From Oleispira sp036960605 (GTDB lineage Bacteria > Pseudomonadota > Gammaproteobacteria > Pseudomonadales > Oceanobacteraceae): 64,000 bases of DNA. Of this stretch, positions 18,851 to 27,949 are shown piece after piece. A program made the position numbers and the translations under genes. Position 1 is the first letter of the stretch, and each line of letters opens with the position of its first letter. The notes under the pieces were generated by a model. It had not been told where the DNA came from. It was given only the letters and a program-made list of their open reading frames with translations, and made no database searches. The stretch covers positions 76,415 through 140,414 of the forward strand of contig JBALXI010000009.1 of NCBI GenBank assembly GCA_036960605.1. The letters run 5' to 3'.

Positions 18851-19476
18851 TGAGACGGTGGGTTTTTGTAGCGATTCGTAACAATGATAGGACAACATTA
18901 ATACCCTTGACTAGAATTATAAATAAGAGGTTATTTAATAAAGCTGGTTTTAGTTTATTAGAGTTCACTTTGGTTTTGATGATCATCTCGGCATTAGTAG
19001 CTTTCTTGATTCCTAAGTTTAATCACTTACAAGATGATGCTCATCAGTCCAGTGTGCAGTTGACCGCGAACTCATTGCAAAGTGCGGTGAGATTAACCCA
19101 TAGCTTATGGCAGTCTCAAGGATCGAATAGTAAGACGGGTTTACTCAAAGGATATGGAAGCGGAAATATACTGATGGGAAAGAAAGGCTGGCCTATAGCG
19201 GCTATTGATATGAATCATCAAGATTCGACAATAGAAACTGTTCGCTTCGCTCTAGATAATTCAACCTGTGTAAGGCTATGGAATGGCTTGTTAAAAAATA
19301 CGGCACCGAAAGTGGGGCTGGAAATTGAGAATGATAATGTAGCTGAGAGTAACCTCGAATCTATCTATCTTGCTCAATTAATAAGTGGCACTTGCCGTTA
19401 TCGCTATCGTCCTCATCAGGATGATATGCAAATACATTATGATCTGGAAACAGGTCGAGTTATTACCTTATTTTGA
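18850..19476 (+). CDS. MSHA minor prepilin in the MshF/MshB position
   Basis: 208 residues with one class III signal-like segment, AGFSLLEFTLVLMIISALVAF, so it is a prepilin cut by the PilD-type peptidase after Gly33. The leader is 33 residues, far longer than the usual 6-10, and I found no better-placed start. Vibrio loci have two genes (mshF, mshB) between mshG and mshA; here only this one is present. The C-terminal half carries two Cys (NSTCVRLW and SGTCRYRY) that could form a disulfide. MshB-like function is inferred from position and fold. The start overlaps the mshG stop by one base. Confidence 0.78.
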   Translation: MRRWVFVAIRNNDRTTLIPLTRIINKRLFNKAGFSLLEFTLVLMIISALVAFLIPKFNHLQDDAHQSSVQLTANSLQSAVRLTHSLWQSQGSNSKTGLLKGYGSGNILMGKKGWPIAAIDMNHQDSTIETVRFALDNSTCVRLWNGLLKNTAPKVGLEIENDNVAESNLESIYLAQLISGTCRYRYRPHQDDMQIHYDLETGRVITLF

Positions 19477-19508
19477 TGACGTTGATAAATTAGAAGTAGG
19501 AGCGATCA

Positions 19509-19973
19509 ATGAGAAAGATCAGTAAACAAGCAGGTTTTACCCTAATTGAATTAATTATGGTGATCGTGATTTTAGGGGTGCTATCCGCATTCGCTTTGCC
19601 ACGATTTGCAGACTTAGGAGGCAATGCTAGAGCGGCCAGTATCAACGGTGCAGCTGGGTCAATGAAAGCGGCTGCTAACATTGCCCATGCTCAACAGCTA
19701 GCGAGTGGGGGCAGTGGGTCTGATGCGGTTTCATTGGAAGGCGTTAATATTGTAATGCTAAATGGGTACCCATCAGTCGTTGGCATCATGGTTGCTGCAC
19801 AAATTTCAGCAGATGATTATACTATTTCTGGAGGGTCTGTATCGGTAACTGATGCGCCAACTTCGGCTGACTGCTCTGTCTTGTATACAGAAGCCGTCGC
19901 AGGGGCAGCAGGACCTCCAATTGTTGCTCAGGCACCCGCTTCGGTTGCAACTGCAGTAGTTACTGGTTGTTAA
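19509..19973 (+). CDS. mshA: MSHA-type major pilin MshA
   Basis: 154-residue type IVa prepilin: a short leader ending KQAG, then mature FTLIELIMVIVILGVLSAFA with the obligatory Glu5, followed by LPRFADLGGNARAASING, the MshA family signature. The C-terminal region is Ala/Ser-rich with a probable disulfide between Cys in SADCSVLY and the terminal VTGC. AGGAG stands nine bases ahead of the ATG. Position after the minor prepilin and before mshC supports it as the main filament subunit. The C-terminus is very hydrophobic and low in charge, which may suit tight subunit packing. Confidence 0.9.
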   Translation: MRKISKQAGFTLIELIMVIVILGVLSAFALPRFADLGGNARAASINGAAGSMKAAANIAHAQQLASGGSGSDAVSLEGVNIVMLNGYPSVVGIMVAAQISADDYTISGGSVSVTDAPTSADCSVLYTEAVAGAAGPPIVAQAPASVATAVVTGC

Positions 19974-20013
19974 TATCAAAAAAGTTACTATGCGGCTTTC
20001 CGCTTAATTACTT

Positions 20014-20502
20014 ATGAATAAATACCAGCAAGGTTTTACTTTAATAGAACTCATTACAGTAATCATCTTGCTGGGCATTCTTTCAGCTTTCGCCATCAGC
20101 CGTTTTCCCTCAACCCAAAGTTATTCAACGACAATTATTAAAAATCAATTCATAGCTTCAACCCGCTTAGCTCAGCAAACATCGCTATCTCGTTCATCTC
20201 CCATTGGGAATGTGACGCTAAATGTGTCTGTTATTGGTGGCGAGTGGAGTCTTGTTGTTTCTGGTGCTGGTGGGGCTTCCTACACAGCACTGGTCGACAG
20301 AGGCAGTGAGCAATTTCGTTTTGGTACCAATTTAACCGCAGCCTGTTCTGCTTTGACCGCTGCTCCATTAATGATTAGCTTTGATGGTGATGGCAATCGT
20401 ATCCCCAAACAAAATCTTAGAGTCTGCATCGATTCTGATATTGATTATGAACTCTGTATTAGCCCCTCAGGATATGCGTATGAAGGTACTTGTTTACCCT
20501 AA
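20014..20502 (+). CDS. mshC: MSHA minor prepilin MshC
   Basis: 162 residues. Leader MNKYQQG, then FTLIELITVIILLGILSAFA with Glu5. The region SRFPSTQSYSTTIIKNQFI is typical of MshC. Three or four late Cys (TAACSAL, LRVCID, YELCIS, EGTCLP) could give two disulfides. It is a minor pilin thought to sit in the initiation complex or tip. No strong ribosome site is seen ahead of the ATG, so expression may depend on readthrough from mshA. It overlaps mshD by 23 bases. Confidence 0.88.
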   Translation: MNKYQQGFTLIELITVIILLGILSAFAISRFPSTQSYSTTIIKNQFIASTRLAQQTSLSRSSPIGNVTLNVSVIGGEWSLVVSGAGGASYTALVDRGSEQFRFGTNLTAACSALTAAPLMISFDGDGNRIPKQNLRVCIDSDIDYELCISPSGYAYEGTCLP

Positions 20503-21034
20503 AACTCGCAATTCTATTGCGGGTAATCATCGACATAGCAACGCTTATGTTAAAAACCAGGGTTTCAGTTTAATAGAATTAGTTATTACGATTGTTGTTC
20601 TTGGCATTGCACTCAGTGCATTAACTAGCAGTTTATTTACCGGCATTGGCCGGAATGCTGATCCATTATGGCAGAGCAAAGCGAGCCAATTATCGCAAGC
20701 GTATTTAGATGAAATATTATCGATGCGCTTTGCTGAAACGTCTCCATTAGGAGGAGGAGCGATAGGAACTTGCGCAATAGCAGGAAGCGAAGTCGATGAA
20801 ACCAGCCGCAGCTTATATGATGATGTGGATGACTATCATGGTTTAACTGAAACGGCTGGCTTTTTAGATACCACAACGGTATCTGGTTATAGCGGCTATG
20901 CCGTCAGCATTGAAGTCACCTGTGTTGAGCAAGGTAATCTTGCACCATTCGCAAAGAGTAAGTTAATAGCTCTGACGATTACCTCACCGGTGAATCAAAA
21001 GTTAGTATTTTCAGTTTTACGGGCTGATTTATAA
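20480..21034 (+). CDS. mshD: MSHA minor prepilin MshD
   Basis: About 184 residues with the start at ATG 20480, chosen because AGGA lies seven bases ahead, although the frame is open further upstream. Leader of about 28 residues ends in KNQG, then FSLIELVITIVVLGIALSAL with Glu5. The conserved ASQLSQAYLDEILSMRFAE segment is the MshD hallmark. The frame also contains two Cys that may pair. It is a minor pilin. The stop overlaps the mshO start by one base (TAATG). Confidence 0.85.
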   Translation: MKVLVYPKTRNSIAGNHRHSNAYVKNQGFSLIELVITIVVLGIALSALTSSLFTGIGRNADPLWQSKASQLSQAYLDEILSMRFAETSPLGGGAIGTCAIAGSEVDETSRSLYDDVDDYHGLTETAGFLDTTTVSGYSGYAVSIEVTCVEQGNLAPFAKSKLIALTITSPVNQKLVFSVLRADL

Positions 21035-21897
21035 TGACGACCTTTAATAAACGGCCGACTTTTAATAAGCTGCCGACTTTCTCTATAAAAAAATACGCAG
21101 CCTTCACACTGGTTGAACTAGTGATGGTTATTGTTGTACTCGGTATTTTATCCACCGGCAGTGTGCATTTTATTTCAAACTCAGCCCAAGGCTTAGTCGA
21201 TAGTGCAGAACGACAAGCACTCGCAAGCAGTGCGACTATCGCCATAGAAAAAGTATTAAGAGAGGTTCGCCGCGCACTGCCCAATAGTGTACGTACGTTT
21301 GAAGACAGTGGTAATTCTTGCTTAGAGCTGGTGCCTATACTGCACAGCAGTGAGTATGTATCCATTCCAACAGCCGCGGCTGAGACAAGCTTCAATGCGA
21401 TTAAATTTCCTACTGCGATAGGTGTCGAATCGAGCTATGTCGCGGTATATCCTAATAGTTTTATTTCTGTTTATAGCTCTGGTCAATCAATTTCGTCCAG
21501 TGCGGTGACTGTTGGTCCTATTGATCTTCCCAGCACTGGACTGCAAACCATTACTTTTGAGGGTGTCAGTACTTATCGATTTCCTACAGAGTCCCCGCGG
21601 AAACGTTTTTTTTTAGTCAGCCAGCCGATTAGTTTTTGTGAAGATTCCAGTGGCCGATTATGGCGCTATCAAAATTATGGTTTTCATCTTGATAGCAGTA
21701 CAAGTATTCCGACCTCAGGCAATAATCGTGTATTAATAGCAGATTCATTAAGGGTGAATAGTTTATCGTTTAATATTTTACCTGCGCAGTTACAGCGTAA
21801 TGCTGTTGTTCGAATGAGCCTGATTATCGAGAGAGCAGGATCTTCAAATGAGATTGTTGATATGAGCCAAGAGGTGCAGTTGCGAAATGTTCCTTAG
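21034..21897 (+). CDS. mshO: MSHA minor prepilin MshO
   Basis: 287 residues. N-methylation domain FTLVELVMVIVVLGILSTGS with Glu5. The residue before the cleavage point is Ala (KKYAA/FTL) instead of the near-invariant Gly, so processing may be slow or altered. The leader carries a tandem repeat of about 18 bases encoding TFNKRP and TFNKLP. The body holds MshO-like segments (ALASSATIAIEKVLREVRRALPNS, read as two halves) and ends in a beta domain with RAGSSNEIVDMSQEVQLRNVP. It overlaps mshP by 11 bases. Confidence 0.87.
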   Translation: MTTFNKRPTFNKLPTFSIKKYAAFTLVELVMVIVVLGILSTGSVHFISNSAQGLVDSAERQALASSATIAIEKVLREVRRALPNSVRTFEDSGNSCLELVPILHSSEYVSIPTAAAETSFNAIKFPTAIGVESSYVAVYPNSFISVYSSGQSISSSAVTVGPIDLPSTGLQTITFEGVSTYRFPTESPRKRFFLVSQPISFCEDSSGRLWRYQNYGFHLDSSTSIPTSGNNRVLIADSLRVNSLSFNILPAQLQRNAVVRMSLIIERAGSSNEIVDMSQEVQLRNVP

Positions 21898-22303
21898 CAT
21901 AATAAAGAAAACACAAAACATTTCAACATGCTCAAAACAGCAAGGTTTAGGTTTGCCTGTTGCGCTGTTTATTATCACTATTATGAGTTTGATTGCGGTG
22001 GCTGTAAATCGATTAGGTGAGGTGAGTAGCCAAGCGTACACCCAGAATTTATTATCCAGTCGAGCATTTTATGCTGCTGAAAGCGGCGCTCAGTTACGCG
22101 CGCAGCGTGTTTTGAGTGTTGCTCCTTGCACTTGTGATACTGATCTAACGTATAGCTTTACCGTAAAAGGATTAAATTCATGCAATGCCGAAACGACGTG
22201 CACACAATTCGATGCTAATTCACAAACTTATTGCACCATCGAGAGCATAGGCCGTTGTGACAATTCAGCGGCCCAAAGAACGATAGAGGTGAGAGTTAAA
22301 TGA
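21887..22303 (+). CDS. mshP: MSHA pilus protein MshP (PilX-like)
   Basis: 138 residues with a hydrophobic N-terminal helix after QQGLGLPVALFIITIMSLIAVAV, which lacks the prepilin Glu5 and matches the MshP pattern of a non-classical pseudopilin. The conserved SRAFYAAESGAQLRAQRVL segment follows. Six or seven Cys (CTCD, LNSC, TTCTQF, TYCTIES, GRCDN) suggest a disulfide-stabilised C-terminal domain. It is probably a minor assembly component. Overlaps mshO and mshQ. Confidence 0.86.
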   Translation: MFLSIIKKTQNISTCSKQQGLGLPVALFIITIMSLIAVAVNRLGEVSSQAYTQNLLSSRAFYAAESGAQLRAQRVLSVAPCTCDTDLTYSFTVKGLNSCNAETTCTQFDANSQTYCTIESIGRCDNSAAQRTIEVRVK

Positions 22304-25300
22304 AATATCGCTCATTCTATTTATGCATTCTATTGATATTCAAATTTAATGTAGCTCTCAGTGCTACGTATAACATGACTGAGCTAGTCGCAACTCCCCT
22401 TGATGTGCCAGATATTGTTAATACTATCGTATGGGATAACACGGATACAAACTATCCTGATGATGATGATAAATTACTTGTTAATATCGGATTTCCATTT
22501 CAATTTGCTGAGACCACATATACCGAATTGACCATTTTCACTAATGGAATTTTGAAGTTTGGCAATGATGAGAATATGCACCGTGACTATAGAAATGAAG
22601 CACTAGATACCAATGAGGGTGATCGCTTTATTGCTGTCTACTGGGATGATGTGGAAGAAGCCGTCGGATCATCAGTCACTTACGGTATGTCGGGGGCAGC
22701 CCCAAACAGAAAATTTATCGTCAACTGGGAAAATGTAAAAGCCTTCTCGAGTACACTGAGATATGACTTTCAGGTGGTGCTCTATGAAAATGGAGATGTT
22801 CGTTATCGCTATGATAACAATACTGCCAATGGTGAAAGTGCGACGATTGGTATTGAGGTAGATGACAATGATTTTGTGCAATACTCTTATAACCAAGTCA
22901 GTGTAGAAGTCAGCTTTGATTTACTTTTTAGAAATTTATTATTAACCCTTCCTACTCCTATCGCTCAATATCGATTAGATGAAATCTCTTGGGATGGTAG
23001 TATTGATGGAGTTAAAGATTCTTCATTGAATACCTTGCATGGGCAATCTTTTTTAGGCGCCAATACTTCTGATACAACTCCTGCGTTAGGGAGTACTATC
23101 GGTACGTGTAACTATGGTGAGTTTGATGGAAGTAATGGATATGTGGAAATAGCGGACAATAATTTATTGGATTTTGCCAATGAATTTTCTGTCGGTGCGT
23201 GGGTAAAAATTGATTCTCTACCTAGTTCGGGGTTAAAAACCATCGTTTCAAAAGATGAAAATTATGAGTTTCATGTTAACCCTAGCGGTCAAATAAATTG
23301 GTGGTGGAGGACGTCAGTTTCAAATGATATAAAAAGCTTTAATTCAACGACAAGTATAGCCGCTGGAGTTTGGGCTCATATTGTCATTAGTTATGCAGTA
23401 GGAAGTCAGAAAATATTTATAAATGGTATTGAATCAGGAAGTACTAGTTATAACGAGAACTTAGCAAATAATAGCGATCCTGTTCAAATTGGCGCGGATC
23501 AGAATTCCGCGACAAGATATTTCAATGGCAGTATTGATGAGGTAAATATTTTTGATGACAATTTATCAAGGAATCAAGTACTCGAGTTAATGGAAAAAAC
23601 TCGACCTTGCTCATCGATAAATTTATGTGTGAGTAGTTTTCCTGATGGTTTGAACAGTCACAATAATGGCATCATTACTTTTGGACGTGACGCGCAATTA
23701 TTTTTTAGCCCCGATGACGTATTAGATGCAGATTCCATTGTACTGGATGGCGCTTCAAATGACCGTAGTTGTGTTTCGGTAGAGTGTCAGGCTAATGGGT
23801 TGGCATCAGATATAACCACGCCCCCCTCGTTCCCTATCACGAGTGGTTCTAGTAATAATATAACGATCGGAAATAACAGTGCTGGGGCGAGCGATCCCAG
23901 TATTAATAATTATAATCAGATAGATATTGGCAACGGATCGGTATTCACTATCAGTTCAAGTTATAGCGATTATTATATTGATATTTTAGCGGTGGGTAAT
24001 AATACCGTGCTAGAGCTTTTACCCGGTAATTACTGGATTAGAAACTTAGATACGGGAGCCACCAACAATCCTAACTCTGGCTTAGAGATTAAAGTTATTG
24101 GTGCAGGTACTGCGCGCTTATATATTAATGATGATGTGATTTTAGGACAATCACTGCTGGCTAATTCTCCATCGCAGGCAAATCAAGGAGACCCCAGCCA
24201 ATTAATGTTGTATAGCTATAGCAACATTATTATTGAACGAGACTCAACGTTTAGCGGTATTATTTATGCGGCAGGTGATGTTGATATACAGAGAGATGGC
24301 AATGTTTATGGCGCAATAGCAGGCGACAATATTTCACTCGGCCGTTTAACCAATGTATTTTACGATCCTAATGCTACCGTAAGTTTAGATTTTGGTAACT
24401 TGTGCCAGGGTGCTAGCTGTACATTGGGAAGTTTTAATATCGCTCAGCCATCTTATGCCCTGGCTTGTCCTGGTACACGCACTCAAATTGGCATACAAGC
24501 GATGTGCGATGATGGCACAAGCGTTAAAGATGATTATATCGGGACCGTAGACTTAACCAGTTCCGAGAATACTTTAAGCCAGTTCTATACTTCATTAGCC
24601 GCGAGTGCACCGACTAGTACTCTTGATTTTGATGGCTCTGAGTCGGGCATAAAGCAGGCTTATCTTTTTCATCAAAATGAAAATCCTGCGTTGCAAGTCA
24701 TTGCTACCGATGCGGCAGTCCCCGTTTCTACCACATCAGTTAATACTACCGACTTTAGAACCGCGGGCTTTGCTATTACTAATCCCGCGTCTTTTACCTG
24801 TGGTAGTTCGACGACTATGGATATCACGGCGATTGGGGAAGATAGCACGGGAGTATCGTGTCAGGTGCTGACCGGCTTTACCGGATCTAAAGGACTTAAA
24901 GCTTGGTACTCAGTGAATATAGATGGCTTCGCAGGAGCCGACCCGGTAACCACTGGTCTATCATTCGCCAGCCAATTGATTACTGATGAAACAGAGCCTA
25001 CCTTGAATAATGTGAACGTAACATTCACCAACGGAGTCGCTAATGTTGCCATTGCTTATGGTAATGCAGGTCAGATTTTAGCGGTTAATGTTAAGCATGA
25101 TGACAGCCCTTATGACGGAGCAGCCCCTGAGTTAGCCAATGCAGATTTAACCGGCAGTAGTGATGTTCCATTTGTAGCGCGTCCAGAAAAAATTACTCTA
25201 TCGACAACTGTAGCTAATTCTTCATGTGCTTCAGCGGATGAAAATTGTTTAAAATTTGTCGCTGCAGGTGAACCTTTTATCATGAAGGCGGAAGCTCAAT

Positions 25301-26475
25301 GTATGGGTGGAAGCTTAGCGGATGATTACCAAGGTGAATTAACTTTTTCACATAGCCTAGTAGCACCCTTGTTAGCGGGAGGAAGTAGTGGATTATTGTC
25401 AGTGACTTCAGGCACGGTGTTGGCTGTTGATGCGGGAGCGATTCAATTCGACCAAGCAATATCGGAAGTGGGGGTCTTTAATTTAACGGCGGAGGCTGCC
25501 GATTATTTTGGCAGTGCAGTTACCGCTTTTACTTTGCCAAACGTAGGGCGTTTTTACCCGAATCATTTTACTATGATCGATCCAGCAACCGCCAATAGTT
25601 GTGGTGATTTTAGTTATATGGGGCAGCCTGGTATCGGTATTAACTATACCCTACAGGCACATAAGCTAGGTGGCGGGGTAACGCTTAATTATGGTGGTGG
25701 TTTTGCCAAAGCCCTGCCGGCAAGTCATATTAATTTAGTGGCAGAAAATAGTAATGATGGAGGAGGTTATCAAGACAGGCTATCGGATTTTATCGATAGT
25801 GGTTGGGCAAATGGTGAGTATCTTTATGCTGATAGTGGTAGCTTCTCTCGAGCGCCACTGGGCTTTGTCGATGACCCCTATCGAGATCTACAGGTCGGTA
25901 TACAGTTTACTGATAACGATGACAATGTCAGTGCGCTTATGGGTTTAGATATGAGGGCGGATGCGAACACGGATTGCTCAGCCTTAGGGGATTGCAACGC
26001 GAAATTAATAGGAAGCCTTGAATTACGATTTGGCCAATTGAAACTCAGCAATGCATTTGGCCCAGAAACGTTCGCACTCGATATGGTCGTACGAACTGAA
26101 TATTTTGATGGCACCGATTTTATATTGAATACGAATGACAATTGCACAATTGTATCGGAGGTAGAGCCTTTACTGTCACCCACCGCAAGCTGGACAGGAA
26201 ATTTGGCGGCAGGAGAAACAACGCCTAGTTTGGCTGTAAACATTATTAATGGAGTCACTCAATTTAGTTTTAGCGCGGCAGGTTTAGGCAACGAAGGCTC
26301 GGTAATATTTGAATACGATACGAGTACCAGTATTAGCCCGGTTACGGACTTGCCTTGGTTAAATACAGAGAATGATGGTGATGGTGATTATGCTGATAAT
26401 CCAAAAGGGAAAATAACATTCGGCCAATTTCGTGGAAATGACCGAATGATTTATTGGCGTGAAGTTGTTCGCTAG
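22300..26475 (+). CDS. mshQ: MSHA-associated exported adhesin-like protein MshQ
   Basis: 1391 residues, last gene of the operon. Signal peptide ends near VALSA. A NIDO-like beta segment (about 55-200, IFTNGILKFGN and IGIEVDDN) is followed by a LamG/concanavalin-like domain (about 250-430, YGEFDGSNGYVEI, FSVGAWVKIDSLP, IGADQNSATRYFNGSIDEV). A beta-helical stretch with polymer-bactofilin-like NNITIGNNS follows. The long C-terminal DUF6701 region is rich in disulfide-ready Cys and carries the GRFYPNHFTM motif that marks MshQ. It presumably rides on or near the pilus tip as a binding protein; the ligand is unknown. Confidence 0.9.
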   Translation: MKYRSFYLCILLIFKFNVALSATYNMTELVATPLDVPDIVNTIVWDNTDTNYPDDDDKLLVNIGFPFQFAETTYTELTIFTNGILKFGNDENMHRDYRNEALDTNEGDRFIAVYWDDVEEAVGSSVTYGMSGAAPNRKFIVNWENVKAFSSTLRYDFQVVLYENGDVRYRYDNNTANGESATIGIEVDDNDFVQYSYNQVSVEVSFDLLFRNLLLTLPTPIAQYRLDEISWDGSIDGVKDSSLNTLHGQSFLGANTSDTTPALGSTIGTCNYGEFDGSNGYVEIADNNLLDFANEFSVGAWVKIDSLPSSGLKTIVSKDENYEFHVNPSGQINWWWRTSVSNDIKSFNSTTSIAAGVWAHIVISYAVGSQKIFINGIESGSTSYNENLANNSDPVQIGADQNSATRYFNGSIDEVNIFDDNLSRNQVLELMEKTRPCSSINLCVSSFPDGLNSHNNGIITFGRDAQLFFSPDDVLDADSIVLDGASNDRSCVSVECQANGLASDITTPPSFPITSGSSNNITIGNNSAGASDPSINNYNQIDIGNGSVFTISSSYSDYYIDILAVGNNTVLELLPGNYWIRNLDTGATNNPNSGLEIKVIGAGTARLYINDDVILGQSLLANSPSQANQGDPSQLMLYSYSNIIIERDSTFSGIIYAAGDVDIQRDGNVYGAIAGDNISLGRLTNVFYDPNATVSLDFGNLCQGASCTLGSFNIAQPSYALACPGTRTQIGIQAMCDDGTSVKDDYIGTVDLTSSENTLSQFYTSLAASAPTSTLDFDGSESGIKQAYLFHQNENPALQVIATDAAVPVSTTSVNTTDFRTAGFAITNPASFTCGSSTTMDITAIGEDSTGVSCQVLTGFTGSKGLKAWYSVNIDGFAGADPVTTGLSFASQLITDETEPTLNNVNVTFTNGVANVAIAYGNAGQILAVNVKHDDSPYDGAAPELANADLTGSSDVPFVARPEKITLSTTVANSSCASADENCLKFVAAGEPFIMKAEAQCMGGSLADDYQGELTFSHSLVAPLLAGGSSGLLSVTSGTVLAVDAGAIQFDQAISEVGVFNLTAEAADYFGSAVTAFTLPNVGRFYPNHFTMIDPATANSCGDFSYMGQPGIGINYTLQAHKLGGGVTLNYGGGFAKALPASHINLVAENSNDGGGYQDRLSDFIDSGWANGEYLYADSGSFSRAPLGFVDDPYRDLQVGIQFTDNDDNVSALMGLDMRADANTDCSALGDCNAKLIGSLELRFGQLKLSNAFGPETFALDMVVRTEYFDGTDFILNTNDNCTIVSEVEPLLSPTASWTGNLAAGETTPSLAVNIINGVTQFSFSAAGLGNEGSVIFEYDTSTSISPVTDLPWLNTENDGDGDYADNPKGKITFGQFRGNDRMIYWREVVR

Positions 26476-26507
26476 CACGTCTTGAGACGCGCTTTTATGT
26501 TAGCGCA

Positions 26508-27938
26508 TTAGGCTTCAGTTTCTTCGTCTTCATGGTGCTCGTCGGCATCCATGTGCAGCTCTTTAATTTTACGGGTTAAAGTATTACGACCCCAGCCCAA
26601 TAATACAGCGGCATCACGACGACGACCTGCTGTGTGCTTAAGCGCCGTTTCTATCATAATGCGTTCAAACAGCGGCACTGCAACATCCAGTAGCGCAGGA
26701 GTACCTTGAGTGAGTTGCTGGTCGGCCCAATATTGCAGCGCTTGCTCCCAATTCCCCGATGCAGGAATGACTGCTTCTTGATCTAATAGCTCAGGAGGAA
26801 GATCATTAATATGAACCTCGCGGCCTGATGCCATCACAGTGATCCAGCGGCAGGTATTTTCCAGCTGGCGCACGTTACCTGGCCAATCTAGCTTGGACAA
26901 ATAATCGGAGGTTTCTGGCTTTAGAGTTTTCACTTCTACATCGAGCTCTTCGGCAGCAGAGTTTAAGAAGTGTTTTAACAAGCGCGGAATATCTTCTCTA
27001 CGATCAGCAAGACGCGGGATATGAATACGAATAACGTTGAGGCGATGGAATAAATCTTCGCGGAAGCGTCCTTCTTTCACTAAGCCTTCTAAGTTTTGGT
27101 GCGTTGCCGCGATAATGCGAACATCGACCTTAACCGGAATCGTACCCCCCACGCGATAGAATTCACTGTCGGCTAAAACGCGCAATAAACGGGTTTGCGT
27201 ATCGGCAGGCATATCACCAATTTCATCGAGAAATAAGGTGCCGCCATTCGCTTGTTCAAAGCGCCCACGACGTTGACCGCCAGCACCGGTGAACGATCCT
27301 TTTTCGTGACCAAATAATTCGGATTCAATTAAGTCTTTTGGAATCGCCGCCATATTCAAGGCGATAAAACTTTCGCTCGCCCGAGGGCTATGTTTATGCA
27401 AAGCATGAGCGACTAATTCTTTACCGGTACCCGACTCACCATTAATTAAAACAGTAATATTTGATTGCGATAAGCGGCCAATAGCACGGAAAACTTCCTG
27501 CATCGCAGGGGCTTCACCGATGATCTCAGTATCATTGGGTAATTCCTCAACGGTACTCTTGGTGGCTTGTTGTTCTTCGAAATGCGCCATCGCACGTTGA
27601 ATTAAAGTGACAGCATCATCGACATCAAACGGCTTTGGTAGGTATTCAAAAGCGCCACTTTGATAGGAGGCTACGGCACTATCAAGATCTGAGTGCGCGG
27701 TCATAATGATGACAGGTAGCTCAGGATAGGCTTCATTAACCTGAGATAATAACGTCAAACCATCAATGCCAGGCATGCGAATATCAGTCATGATCGCGGC
27801 CGGTTTTTCTTTCGCTAATAAGCCCATAATGGACTCAGCGCTATCAAATATTCTGCAAGGAATATTGGCTTGCTCTAGTGCCTTCTCCAGCACCCAGCGA
27901 ATTGATTTATCATCATCAATAATCCATACAGTATTCAT
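26508..27938 (-). CDS. ntrC: Nitrogen regulation response regulator NtrC
   Basis: 476 residues with the three-domain NtrC architecture. The receiver has acid pocket DDD (8-10) and phosphorylated Asp52 in TDIRMPG. The AAA+ sigma-54 activator domain has Walker A GESGTGKE and Walker B GGTLFLDEIGD. Its sigma-54 loop is GSFTGA where enteric NtrC has GAFTGA. The C-terminal Fis-type helix-turn-helix includes RRRDAAVLLGWGRNTLTRKIKEL. Phosphorylated by NtrB under nitrogen limitation, it activates sigma-54 promoters. The stop lies 32 bases from the end of mshQ, convergent. Eleven bases separate it from ntrB, so they form one transcript. Confidence 0.97.
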   Translation of the reverse strand: MNTVWIIDDDKSIRWVLEKALEQANIPCRIFDSAESIMGLLAKEKPAAIMTDIRMPGIDGLTLLSQVNEAYPELPVIIMTAHSDLDSAVASYQSGAFEYLPKPFDVDDAVTLIQRAMAHFEEQQATKSTVEELPNDTEIIGEAPAMQEVFRAIGRLSQSNITVLINGESGTGKELVAHALHKHSPRASESFIALNMAAIPKDLIESELFGHEKGSFTGAGGQRRGRFEQANGGTLFLDEIGDMPADTQTRLLRVLADSEFYRVGGTIPVKVDVRIIAATHQNLEGLVKEGRFREDLFHRLNVIRIHIPRLADRREDIPRLLKHFLNSAAEELDVEVKTLKPETSDYLSKLDWPGNVRQLENTCRWITVMASGREVHINDLPPELLDQEAVIPASGNWEQALQYWADQQLTQGTPALLDVAVPLFERIMIETALKHTAGRRRDAAVLLGWGRNTLTRKIKELHMDADEHHEDEETEA

Positions 27939-27949
27939 ATTGATCAGTC

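Noticed and set aside
20637..21395. Reverse-strand frames across mshD and mshO
   Set aside because: The forward prepilins are well supported by N-terminal pilin domains and overlapping starts; the reverse frames have no such support.
26476..26507. Terminator after mshQ
   Set aside because: CGTCT-TG-AGACG is a five-base stem with only a two-base loop and weak T-run, so it is not a convincing intrinsic terminator.
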